NCBI GenBank assembly: GCA_021780795.1
Contig: JAJXYA010000013.1
Span: 1 to 7,289, forward strand
Length of the DNA: 7,289 bases
Direction: 5' to 3'
From: Bacillota bacterium
GTDB lineage: Bacteria; Bacillota_A; Clostridia; Clostridiales; Clostridiaceae
This document shows positions 1 through 6,274 of the stretch, in pieces. Positions within the stretch are counted from its first letter, which is position 1, and each line of letters begins with the position of its first letter. Under the pieces are notes generated by a model. It did no database searches, was not told the origin of the DNA, and was given only the letters and a program-made list of their open reading frames with translations. Made by a program: the position numbers and the translations under genes.

Positions 1-228
1 TGTTCCTGTGATTGGAAAAATACCTAGATTAATTGGAATAAAAGCGAAGCAGTTTAAACTATGTGGAATGATGCTCCAAAAGCCAAAGGTAATCCCAATT
101 GTATTAATCAAATAAGACACAACACACCCAAATGGGTAAGTAACGAGAAAAATAGAGGGTGACCTTAAATAAAGGAATATACCAAATATCCAAGGGATTA
201 CAAAGCCAACAAAAATATTAAAAATCAC
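1..228 (-). CDS. CBO0543-like small membrane protein, C-terminus beyond the left edge
   Basis: An open frame starts at a GTG (226-228) and continues without a stop for 76 residues to base 1, so the C-terminal part lies outside the window. The GTG is preceded on the minus strand by GAGAGG with a 7-base spacer, which supports this start. The peptide begins MIFNIFVGFVIPWIFGIFLY and is strongly hydrophobic. It shows about three membrane segments (roughly residues 3-20, 27-50 and 60-76) separated by short loops. The pattern of GIFLY, then a P-F-G, then G.TFGFW..IP, then P.NLGIFP resembles small multi-pass Firmicutes membrane proteins annotated as CBO0543 family; I recognise this by eye only. The family has no established function that I know of, so none is assigned. 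It is divergent from the acetyltransferase gene and separated from it by about 400 bases. Confidence 0.72.
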   Translation of the reverse strand, partial: MIFNIFVGFVIPWIFGIFLYLRSPSIFLVTYPFGCVVSYLINTIGITFGFWSIIPHSLNCFAFIPINLGIFPITGT

Positions 229-262
229 AATTTAACCTCTCATTTTAAAGCTTAATTTATTA

Positions 263-291
263 TTAATAGCATGTGAGTAAATCCATATAAA
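263..291 (-). promoter_or_regulatory. possible promoter of the membrane-protein gene
   Basis: Read on the minus strand there is TTTATA (286-291), a 17-base spacer and TATTAA (263-268). A TGC just before the -10 gives an extended -10 element. Each hexamer matches the sigma-A consensus at four of six positions. The -10 lies about 35 bases upstream of the GTG start, so the leader would be short. In DNA this AT-rich such matches arise by chance, so this is only a candidate. Confidence 0.3.
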
Positions 292-362
292 AATACTCGG
301 TAATTGTTTAAATTTTGTAGTATCCAGAGAACTCCACGACGGATGGTGACACGCGCAAGTAG

Positions 363-387
363 AATTCGTAAAAATGTTTTTCGAATT
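363..387. repeat. 25-bp interrupted dyad (operator-like or RNA hairpin)
   Basis: AATTCG (363-368) pairs with CGAATT (382-387). After one T-T mismatch (369/381), an inner run of A (370-373) pairs with a run of T (377-380), leaving a loop of about three bases. It is not followed by a T-run in the plus direction, so it is a poor terminator. It lies between two divergent genes, where an operator is plausible, but no known regulator site is recognised. Confidence 0.5.
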
Positions 388-636
388 GCTATAAGTTTGA
401 TAGTGAGGAAGAAATGAGATATTATGAACTCCTCAAGGTGATATTTACGAATGAATCAAAATCGAGGAACTAAAAAAGGGAATTTAGTATTTTTATAGAA
501 TAATATAACCGTTTATAAGGAAATATTAAACGAAGAAATCTACTACTTTAAGTGTTCAATACCTCTAACATGGCGATTACTAAAGGATAGTAATAAAGCT
601 AGACTTAAGAGGAGGTGAGACTTATTTTTAAAATAT

Positions 637-642
637 GGAGGG
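637..642 (+). promoter_or_regulatory. ribosome binding site deciding the NAT start
   Basis: GGAGGG sits 8 bases before ATG 651 (11 before ATG 654). It selects 651 over the in-frame GTG at 615. A second strong SD-like sequence, AGGAGGTGA at 610-618, is too far from 651 (32 bases) to serve it directly. Confidence 0.7.
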
Positions 643-650
643 AATTTGAT

Positions 651-1430
651 ATGATGTATACAAAGGAACAAATTGATATCTATCTACATAAAATTGGTTA
701 CAAGAAAAAGATTGAATTAAATGGAAAAACGCTTCAACAATTACAAATTGCACATTTAAAGAATATTCCATATGAGAATTTAGACATTTTAAACCATGTT
801 CCATTATCACTTGATGCTGAAGACTTGTTCAAAAAAATAATATTGAAGCATAGGGGGGGTTATTGCTTTGAACTAAATGGATTATATAGCAACTTATTAA
901 AAAGCCTTGGGTTTAGTGTTATTAATCTGGCAGGACGGTTTGCTAATGATGATACTGTCATTAAGAAGCGAAGTCACCGCATACTTAAAGTTAGAACTAA
1001 TGATGGTATCTATATCTGCGATGTGGGGGTTAGGAATGAATCCCCTAGAATTGCACTGAAATTCATAGATGGGTTAATACAAAATGATGGTGTAAGTGAG
1101 TATAAATTTGAACAGGATGATTTTTATGGACATCTTCTTTGGCAGAAGGAGAAAGGTCGTGATTGGAAAAAAATCTATGGTTTTACAGATGAACCTCAAC
1201 TGGATATTGATTATATCATGCCTTCCTTCTTCTGTGAGAAACACCCGGATTCGCTTTTTATAGGTTTTAAAAAAATATCAATCTTTACTGATACAGCGAA
1301 TATTACTCTTGTAAAAAACACCTTAAAATTTTATGAAAAGGCAAAGGTAATAAAAGAAATTGAGCTAAAAAACAAGGTAGAGATTGATAGCACTCTTGAA
1401 AAATATTTTAGAATAAAAATAAATGATTAA
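651..1430 (+). CDS. arylamine N-acetyltransferase (NAT family)
   Basis: The 259-residue product belongs to the arylamine/arylhydrazine N-acetyltransferase family: cytoplasmic enzymes that move an acetyl group from acetyl-CoA to aromatic amines through a cysteine thioester. All three catalytic residues are visible at family-typical spacing: Cys72 in RGGYCFELN, His109 in KRSHRILKV and Asp124 in YICDVGV. The family motif H.KNIPYEN is at 35-42. Length fits bacterial NATs (about 250-280). I chose ATG 651 because GGAGGG (637-642) lies 8 bases upstream; ATG 654 is the next possible start. An upstream in-frame GTG at 615 would add 12 residues but lies inside the AGGAGGTGA sequence and has no SD of its own. 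After the catalytic Asp the usual GFG is replaced by GVR, so substrate range may differ. The gene appears monocistronic, with a shared terminator downstream. The physiological substrate is unknown. Confidence 0.9.
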   Translation: MMYTKEQIDIYLHKIGYKKKIELNGKTLQQLQIAHLKNIPYENLDILNHVPLSLDAEDLFKKIILKHRGGYCFELNGLYSNLLKSLGFSVINLAGRFANDDTVIKKRSHRILKVRTNDGIYICDVGVRNESPRIALKFIDGLIQNDGVSEYKFEQDDFYGHLLWQKEKGRDWKKIYGFTDEPQLDIDYIMPSFFCEKHPDSLFIGFKKISIFTDTANITLVKNTLKFYEKAKVIKEIELKNKVEIDSTLEKYFRIKIND

Positions 1431-1484
1431 TAAGATTATGAAAATGATAGATGGTTATGATAAGTCATAGGTATTAAATTTAAA

Positions 1485-1515
1485 ACCCCATTTCTATAAG
1501 CTATAGAAATGGGGT
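1485..1515. terminator. bidirectional terminator between convergent genes
   Basis: A perfect 14-bp stem (ACCCCATTTCTATA at 1485-1498 with its exact complement at 1502-1515) encloses a 3-base loop. On the minus strand the stem is followed by TTTAAATTT, and on the plus strand by AAAATTTTAAATT. It lies 54 bases after the NAT stop and 36 bases after the nucleotidase stop, so it can end both convergent transcripts. The T-run is better on the minus strand. Confidence 0.88.
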
Positions 1516-1551
1516 AAAATTTTAAATTAAGTTATTTAACTTTGTGTTTTA

Positions 1552-4500
1552 TTAAGCAGCGGAAATCACATTAGCAGAGCTAACTTTTGTGTAAGCTTTG
1601 TAAATATAACCTACTTTGCCATTGTAATTAATTTTATACCAATTTCCACTTTCAGAAACAATCTGAACTGTTGTGCCATATTTAATCAATCCAAGTTTAT
1701 TTGAAGACGCTGAAGCTGTTGCTCTGATATTCAATCCACTTTTAGCTGTAATCGTAACATATACTTTCTTAATAGGTAATACTGGTGGTGTTACTACCGG
1801 CGGTTTTACTGCTGGTGGTACTATCACTGGTGCCGTTTGTTGAGTTACTGCTGTTGTGGAAATTTTCCAATTGTTAGAATTTGTTGGTGAAACTGTTTTG
1901 TTATCTTCAATATATTTAAGCATTAAACTTCTAACTTGACCATCATCACCAAGTGCTTTTGCTGAATCATAGGTAACGATAGAAGGATCTGTACTACTTA
2001 GTCCAGCAGCGGCCATAAATCCACCACCACCATTGTATCTATAGTTGTTTATTGCAACTGTAAATACATCTGTATCTTTAACTAATTTTCCGTCAACCTT
2101 TAGATTCTTTATTCTGTTACCAGATACAACTTTTTTAGTAACTGGGTCTATTGTGCAAGCTGGTTGTGTTAGGTCTATATCATAGGTAGCACCATACAAT
2201 TGATCTAAATTGTAATCAGCAATATTAAGTGTTGGATCTTTTACAATTGGGTCTGTTGGGCTTGATGTTTGTTTGTAGTATCTTTGTGTATATTCCATCC
2301 AATCCTTTACTTGTTTACCTGTCATTTTTACTCCATAAAGGAAGTTTTCATATACATATACGCCCATGATATCTTGTCTCTTAACATCGCCCTGTGGCAC
2401 TTTTGCTGTTAAACTAAGTGGAGCTGCTATTGAAAGTTGTGTTCCAGCAGCTTTCATCTGAACTTTATTTACAAGTTCCATTATTGATGAAGGTTCAGTT
2501 AATTGTTTTGCACCTTCGAAGACTGCTGTTGATTTTCCTATTACAGTGTTTGTATATTCTAATGTTTTATCTTGGTATGGTTTAGCTATTGCAAGTATAG
2601 CTGGATCTTCAGCAATGGTACTCATTGGAACAGCAGTAGTTCTTACAGCTACCATTTTTCCAGTTGTATCAAAGTTTATATCAATTTGAGATATATTTTG
2701 TCCAAATTTACCTGGCTCAGTTACAAGTACATTCTTGCCATCTGGGTTTACTAAGGTCTTATTTACTACATTGTGAACATGTCCAGCAACTATTGCATCT
2801 ATTCCAGATACTTTTGTTGCAATTGCATTAATTTGATTTTCTTCTGTAGTATCACTTGCACTCTCAAGTCCACTATGGGCAGTTACTATTACATAATCTG
2901 CTCCTTCAGCTTTTATGATTGGTACCCAATGTTTAGCTTCATCAACTAAGTCATTAAATTTTAGTCCTGCATAGTTAGATGGGTTTTCCCAACCAGGTAC
3001 ATTTTTAGTTGTTAATCCTAAAATTGCAACCTTCTTTTCTACACCGTTAACGTTAAAGGATTTAATAATATATGGTTTAACAAAGTTTGTGTTACCATTA
3101 TAAATATTAGCTGATAATACGTTTATTTTGTTTGTATTAGCATCCTTGATAATTCTATTTAATGTTGTTAATCCATAGTTGAATTCGTGATTTCCAAGTG
3201 TCCATGTATCATACTTCATTGCTCCCATAACCTTCATCATAGGATACTCAGTTTTTGTATCAAGCATATTATAATAATAAACTAGAGGATTCCCTTGAAT
3301 TGTGTCCCCATTATCAACTAACATAACATTAGGATTTGCTGTTCTTACGCCAGTAACATAAGTTGAAATTTTAGCAAGCCCCTGTCCTGTGCTAGGTGCT
3401 TTTGAAGTAGCATAATCATAATTTAATATGCTTCCATGTAAATCAGAAGTTGCTACAACAGAAATAGTCTTTACTGAATTTTCAAGTCTTGTTTTTAATT
3501 CGTATTTAATACCCTTATTTGCTTTTACGTTTGCAAGTAATGCATCTCTAACTAACACGCCTGTTTTAACCATAGTTTTGCTTACATTAGGATCTGTGAA
3601 GCCTGCAAAACCGTCTCCACCAGTTAGTATAAAATCTGGTCCAGCTAATTTAAGAATTTCTGTATCGCTTATTGCTGTGCCATCTTCTCTTGTTATATCA
3701 AATACTCTAGAACCAGTAGCAGCTCCAGAGCTGTAAGTAAACTTAATTCCAGATATTTGTATTCCTTTTCCACCATCTTTTACAGCTTGTTCTAATATTA
3801 CTTTTAATTGTGCCTTTGTAACTGAAACTGTATTTATTTCATTATCAAATGGCATAAAATAAAATATTGAACCAACAGTAATATCGCCTTTGTTAATATC
3901 AGTTCTTAAACCGCCGTTATTTTGTATACCTATATCTGCTTTTGCGCTTGCTCTAACCACATCAGCGCTCCAAATACCAAGGATGCTTTCACCATAAGGT
4001 GAACCAACTTGAGTTCTTGTTAAATTATTTGCAGTAGTTCCAATAACTTCAGCGAATTTAGGTCCAACTTCTGCTATTGCAGCATCTATAATTGCTTTAA
4101 CTTGTGGGTCTTGTGCTGGAGTACCTGCAACATAAGCTGCATCAGTTGGTTTTAAATTTGGGTTTCCTATTTTGTATCCGTTTACAGCAGTGGTATCTAA
4201 TGCTTTATAATCTGTTCCGCTTGGAGGTGCAAAACTAACTTTACCATCTGCTTGCACTGTCATTTTTGCATCAACATAGCCTTTTCCACTGGAATTAGCA
4301 ATGTATATTGGTAAACCATTAGCACCTACACCTGTAACGATGCTATGTGAATGTCCACCAAAAACCGCATTAACACCAGTTAATTTGTTTGTTATGTCAT
4401 ATATCTCACCTTTACCAGTATCTTTATAACTAGCATCATATATGTTTCCTGAGTGTACAATAGCAATAATTACATCAGCAGTCTTTGCTGCTTTAATTTC

Positions 4501-5142
4501 AGCTGCGCAAGCATTTATTTCAGTAGCAGCATCTGTAAAAATATAATTATTTGTATAGGCTGGCATTATTATGTCTTTTGCCTCAGCGGTAATTGCACCA
4601 ACAAATGCAATTTTAACACCATCTTTAGTAATAATTTTGTAAGGAGCAAATTTTCTAGTGCCCTTACTTCCATCAGCATTTTTATTGTATAGGTTTGCTG
4701 CAACAATTGAATAACTAGCATCTTTCATAGTTGTATTAACTACTGTGTCTAATTCCCAGTCAAATTCATGATTTCCAAGAGCTGTAACTTCCATACCAAT
4801 ATTACTAAGTGCCTTTTGTACTGGTACCCCTCTAAGAACGTTTGAAATTGGAGACCCTTGATATAGGTCGCCTCCACCAACTATAATTGTTCTGTCTGGA
4901 TTTGTAGCTTTTGCATCTTTTATGTTTTTTGCAAGAACTGCACCTACTGGTAGAGGTGTTGCATCAGAACTTAAAAGTGTTCCATGAAAATCAGTAACTT
5001 CAATGATGTCAAATGACTTATCACCTGTAGCTGCTCTTGCAGTCATTGTAAGAGCAGGAGAAACTAAAGTAAGAGTCATTAGAAATGTGATAGCTATAGA
5101 TGTCCATTTTTTTGCCTTGTTCGATCTAAATGTCTTGAACAA
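1552..5142 (-). CDS. secreted two-module nucleotidase: 5'-nucleotidase plus 2',3'-cyclic phosphodiesterase/3'-nucleotidase, with SH3b domain
   Basis: The 1196-residue protein starts with TTG (5140-5142), supported by GGGAG 8-9 bases upstream; the next in-frame Met lies inside the signal peptide. A signal peptide (K-rich start, hydrophobic 15-33, ARA|A cleavage near 37) sends it outside the cell. Module 1 (about 44-545) is UshA-like: metal and active-site residues D51/H53 (DFHG), D92 (GGDLYQGSP), N124-H125-D128 (GNHEFD), H230 and H264/H266 (GGHSH), then a C-terminal substrate domain with TGGDGF (507-512). Module 2 (about 558-1065) is CpdB-like: D567/H569 (SDLHG), D613 (NGDTIQGNP), GNHEFNYG (650-657), H756 and GHVH (787-790), with NNYRYNGGGGF at 1032-1042. 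A Pro-rich linker (1104-1123) joins an SH3b domain (1125-1187) that probably binds cell wall. There is no LPXTG sorting motif. Expected role: hydrolysis of extracellular nucleotides and cyclic 2',3'-nucleotides for phosphate and nucleoside salvage. B. subtilis YfkN is a two-module relative, as I recall with the modules in the opposite order. Confidence 0.93.
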   Translation of the reverse strand: MFKTFRSNKAKKWTSIAITFLMTLTLVSPALTMTARAATGDKSFDIIEVTDFHGTLLSSDATPLPVGAVLAKNIKDAKATNPDRTIIVGGGDLYQGSPISNVLRGVPVQKALSNIGMEVTALGNHEFDWELDTVVNTTMKDASYSIVAANLYNKNADGSKGTRKFAPYKIITKDGVKIAFVGAITAEAKDIIMPAYTNNYIFTDAATEINACAAEIKAAKTADVIIAIVHSGNIYDASYKDTGKGEIYDITNKLTGVNAVFGGHSHSIVTGVGANGLPIYIANSSGKGYVDAKMTVQADGKVSFAPPSGTDYKALDTTAVNGYKIGNPNLKPTDAAYVAGTPAQDPQVKAIIDAAIAEVGPKFAEVIGTTANNLTRTQVGSPYGESILGIWSADVVRASAKADIGIQNNGGLRTDINKGDITVGSIFYFMPFDNEINTVSVTKAQLKVILEQAVKDGGKGIQISGIKFTYSSGAATGSRVFDITREDGTAISDTEILKLAGPDFILTGGDGFAGFTDPNVSKTMVKTGVLVRDALLANVKANKGIKYELKTRLENSVKTISVVATSDLHGSILNYDYATSKAPSTGQGLAKISTYVTGVRTANPNVMLVDNGDTIQGNPLVYYYNMLDTKTEYPMMKVMGAMKYDTWTLGNHEFNYGLTTLNRIIKDANTNKINVLSANIYNGNTNFVKPYIIKSFNVNGVEKKVAILGLTTKNVPGWENPSNYAGLKFNDLVDEAKHWVPIIKAEGADYVIVTAHSGLESASDTTEENQINAIATKVSGIDAIVAGHVHNVVNKTLVNPDGKNVLVTEPGKFGQNISQIDINFDTTGKMVAVRTTAVPMSTIAEDPAILAIAKPYQDKTLEYTNTVIGKSTAVFEGAKQLTEPSSIMELVNKVQMKAAGTQLSIAAPLSLTAKVPQGDVKRQDIMGVYVYENFLYGVKMTGKQVKDWMEYTQRYYKQTSSPTDPIVKDPTLNIADYNLDQLYGATYDIDLTQPACTIDPVTKKVVSGNRIKNLKVDGKLVKDTDVFTVAINNYRYNGGGGFMAAAGLSSTDPSIVTYDSAKALGDDGQVRSLMLKYIEDNKTVSPTNSNNWKISTTAVTQQTAPVIVPPAVKPPVVTPPVLPIKKVYVTITAKSGLNIRATASASSNKLGLIKYGTTVQIVSESGNWYKINYNGKVGYIYKAYTKVSSANVISAA

Positions 5143-5210
5143 AATACCACTCCCTTTTTTTATAATTTTTTCAAATAACGATGTAACTCATAATCCAAGA
5201 TATAGTAATG

Positions 5211-5224
5211 TGTAAGCGATTCCA
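5211..5224. promoter_or_regulatory. cre-like site (CcpA operator candidate)
   Basis: TGTAAGCGATTCCA matches the catabolite-responsive element consensus TGWAANCGNTNWCA at 13 of 14 positions; only the C at position 12 deviates. It starts about 20 bases downstream of the predicted transcription start of the nucleotidase gene. There, bound CcpA would act as a roadblock and repress in the presence of preferred sugars. Binding itself is inference. Confidence 0.55.
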
Positions 5225-5250
5225 CATTGCAAATACTGGATATGTATATA

Positions 5251-5279
5251 ATTATATTACTTTACTATAATTTTGTAAA
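5251..5279 (-). promoter_or_regulatory. sigma-A type promoter of the nucleotidase gene
   Basis: Read on the minus strand: TTTACA (5274-5279), exactly 17 bases, then a perfect TATAAT (5251-5256). The predicted start is near 5244, giving a leader of about 100 bases before the TTG codon. This is the best hexamer match in the upstream region, and the cre-like site lies just inside the transcript. Confidence 0.75.
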
Positions 5280-5462
5280 TATTAAAAAATATATATATTA
5301 ATGCAAAAAATTCTTTTTAAAAATGTTAAATTTCATTAAAAAAAACATAGAATTTTAACTGTTATATTTATTAATTCACTTATAATATTTAAAAAATACA
5401 TACCTTTAATTTCCAATTAAAAGATGATAGATTCCATTGCTACTAGGTATAGTTGTTAATTA

Positions 5463-5508
5463 AATAGAAAAAACTACCCTAAATATAATTTAAGATAGTT
5501 TTTCTATT
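5463..5508 (-). terminator. probable terminator of the YbjN-like gene
   Basis: A long imperfect hairpin: AATAGAAAAAACTA (5463-5476) pairs with TAGTTTTTCTATT (5496-5508) with one bulged A. An inner stem, TAAAT/ATTTA (5480-5484 with 5488-5492), closes the top. It begins 22 bases past the stop codon at 5531. It is GC-poor, and the T-run on the minus strand lies inside the second arm, so it is weaker than the 1485-1515 terminator. It separates this gene from the nucleotidase promoter. Confidence 0.5.
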
Positions 5509-5530
5509 ATAAAAATTGTGTTTTTTTTAT

Positions 5531-5959
5531 TTATCTATCCCATAAAGCCTTCATGATGTTATCATATTCATCTTCTACAGCACGGGATAAAACTGAAAGT
5601 ATATTAAAAACTAATTGTGCATCAAAATTGTCACTAAAAGGTATGCAACATTTAGCATTTATTATATTGTCTATTTCATAGAAAGATATGAATTTATAAG
5701 AACTATTAAGGTCGTTTAAAAGCTTATATAATTTTGCTTTTACAGTATCATCATTAATGACATTAGCTATGTCATATATGTACATATCAGCGTAGGAATC
5801 ATCGTCAGTCATAGCCACTACAACTTTAACTTTGGCATCTTTAATACTTTGTTCTTCAGGAATAACAAAAGTTGTGAATCCTTCAATATTATTATTAGTA
5901 ACCATAGGCAGTTTATGTTCATTTACAAACTGTTGAAATAAATTAGCGTTTTGTCCCAT
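5531..5959 (-). CDS. YbjN-like protein of unknown function
   Basis: A 142-residue acidic, soluble protein starting MGQNANLFQQFVNEHKLP, without a signal peptide or membrane segment. ATG 5957-5959 is preceded by GAGGGGG at about 7 bases, a strong site. The pattern is an N-terminal helix, a central strand-rich part (VKVVVAMTDDDSYADMYIYDIANV) and a conserved-looking C-terminal half with LLNDLNSSYKF, CIPFSDNFDAQLVFNILSVL and a final DEYDNIMKALWDR. This fits YbjN-type (sensory transduction regulator-like, type III chaperone-like fold) proteins, in which such small domains are thought to bind partner proteins. That is fold recognition by eye; no catalytic motif is visible. It has its own promoter and stands divergent from the pyr operon. 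No role in pyrimidine metabolism is shown by the sequence. Confidence 0.8.
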   Translation of the reverse strand: MGQNANLFQQFVNEHKLPMVTNNNIEGFTTFVIPEEQSIKDAKVKVVVAMTDDDSYADMYIYDIANVINDDTVKAKLYKLLNDLNSSYKFISFYEIDNIINAKCCIPFSDNFDAQLVFNILSVLSRAVEDEYDNIMKALWDR

Positions 5960-5995
5960 GTTTATGCCCCCTCAAAAATTTTAATAATTTTTATT

Positions 5996-6024
5996 ATTAT
6001 CTCACAAATGCTTAAATAAGTAAA
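5996..6024 (-). promoter_or_regulatory. promoter of the YbjN-like gene
   Basis: On the minus strand: TTTACT (6019-6024), 17 bases, GATAAT (5996-6001). The -10 lies about 36 bases upstream of the start codon. Its -35 is about 30 bases from the -35 of the divergent pyr promoter. Confidence 0.6.
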
Positions 6025-6025
6025 T

Positions 6026-6043
6026 AAAACAAAGAAGTGTTTT
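6026..6043. repeat. inverted repeat between divergent promoters
   Basis: AAAACA (6026-6031), six bases, TGTTTT (6038-6043): a perfect 6+6 dyad. An overlapping dyad AACAAA/TTTGTT spans 6028-6046. It falls exactly between the -35 boxes of the two divergent promoters, so it could be an operator. I do not recognise it as the site of a known regulator, and short AT dyads are common here. Confidence 0.35.
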
Positions 6044-6054
6044 GTTAAATCATG

Positions 6055-6083
6055 TTGACATACATTCAAATATATAGTAGTAT
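6055..6083 (+). promoter_or_regulatory. promoter of the pyrBI operon
   Basis: A perfect TTGACA (6055-6060), a 17-base spacer and TAGTAT (6078-6083, five of six matches to TATAAT). Transcription should start near 6090, giving a leader of about 185 bases before pyrB that contains both PyrR sites and the attenuator. Confidence 0.8.
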
Positions 6084-6106
6084 AAATGAAAGAATAAATA
6101 ATAAAT

Positions 6107-6140
6107 CACCTTTAATTTGGTCCGAGAGGCCGAGAAGGAA
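6107..6140 (+). promoter_or_regulatory. PyrR-binding RNA hairpin 1 (anti-antiterminator)
   Basis: The segment carries the PyrR binding-loop signature GGUCCGAGAGGCCGAGAAGG. CCTT (6109-6112) pairs with AAGG (6135-6138) in the lower stem. GG/CC (6119-6120 with 6130-6131) and CC/GG (6122-6123 with 6128-6129) form the upper stem around a GAGA loop, with a bulged U. PyrR charged with UMP or UTP stabilises this hairpin. That removes GAGAAGG (6132-6138) from the antiterminator, and the following terminator forms. Confidence 0.88.
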
Positions 6141-6175
6141 GTAGATGTTTTATAGTGGTATTACTACGCCTTCTC
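6132..6175 (+). promoter_or_regulatory. antiterminator of the pyr attenuator
   Basis: GAGAAGG (6132-6138) is perfectly complementary to CCTTCTC (6169-6175), and GTAG (6141-6144) pairs with CTAC (6164-6167). Its 5' arm is shared with PyrR hairpin 1 and its 3' arm with the terminator, so the three structures are mutually exclusive. Low pyrimidine levels should favour this form and read-through into pyrB. Confidence 0.82.
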
Positions 6176-6196
6176 ATAATAGAGATGGCGTTTTTT
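6167..6196 (+). terminator. intrinsic terminator of the pyr attenuator
   Basis: CGCC (6167-6170) pairs with GGCG (6187-6190). After one T-T mismatch, TCTC (6172-6175) pairs with GAGA (6182-6185) around a 6-base loop, and TTTTTT follows at 6191-6196. It lies about 100 bases after the predicted start and 80 bases before pyrB, so it is a regulated premature terminator. Confidence 0.88.
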
Positions 6197-6229
6197 ATTT
6201 ATTAAAAACTTAATTAAAAGTACTGTAGT

Positions 6230-6264
6230 ACCTTTAAATTTAGTCCCGAGAGGCTGAGAAGGAG
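6230..6264 (+). promoter_or_regulatory. PyrR-binding RNA hairpin 2 overlapping the pyrB ribosome binding site
   Basis: A second, closer match to the PyrR consensus: AGUCCCGAGAGGCUGAGAAGG (key positions 6242-6262). CCTT (6231-6234) pairs with AAGG (6259-6262) in the lower stem; AG/CT (6242-6243 with 6254-6255) and CC/GG (6245-6246 with 6252-6253) form the upper stem with a bulged U. No terminator follows. Instead AAGGAG (6259-6264), the SD of pyrB, is partly inside the 3' stem. PyrR binding should therefore hide the SD and block translation. Confidence 0.85.
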
Positions 6265-6274
6265 TGGAAGTAAT

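Larger units (their letters stand above)
229..614. other. gene-free intergenic stretch with dyads
   Basis: No convincing gene is present. A 19-codon ORF on the plus strand (414-473, MRYYELLKVIFTNESKSRN) has a GAGGAAG just before its ATG, but it matches nothing I recognise and may be chance. There is a 25-base near-perfect dyad at 363-387, a 6-bp hairpin at 576-594 (ATTACT/AGTAAT), and a GC-richer patch around 325-360 that stands out in the AT-rich background. A strong AGGAGGTGA at 610-618 has no normal start codon at the right distance. I tested the region for T-box, known riboswitch and tRNA signatures by eye and saw none. Confidence 0.55.

Noticed and set aside
300..620. T-box or other known riboswitch upstream of the acetyltransferase gene
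   Set aside because: No T-box sequence (GGUGGNACCGCG-like), no specifier-loop features and no terminator before the gene; the hairpins present are short and unconnected.
615..650. GTG at 615 as an N-terminally extended start for the acetyltransferase
   Set aside because: The GTG is itself part of the AGGAGGTGA sequence and lacks an upstream SD, and the 12 extra residues (MRLIFKIWREFD) precede the normal family N-terminus. ATG 651 has a good SD at 8 bases.
628..810. Minus-strand 60-codon frame over the start of the acetyltransferase gene
   Set aside because: It is the reverse shadow of a well-supported enzyme gene and shows no family resemblance.
2572..4692. Plus-strand open frames opposite the nucleotidase (2572-2754, 3428-3736, 4453-4692)
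   Set aside because: They lie antisense within a fully supported 1196-residue gene, have no good ribosome binding sites, and encode low-complexity Ser/Tyr/Asn-rich or otherwise non-protein-like sequences.
5003..5215. Plus-strand 70-codon frame overlapping the nucleotidase start and leader
   Set aside because: It is antisense to the signal peptide region, has no convincing SD and no recognisable product; the minus-strand promoter and leader explain this region better.
5280..5460. Possible small gene or RNA in the AT-rich stretch upstream of the nucleotidase promoter
   Set aside because: Only A/T runs and a 7-bp AT hairpin (5405-5421) are visible; there is no open frame with an SD and no promoter-terminator pair.
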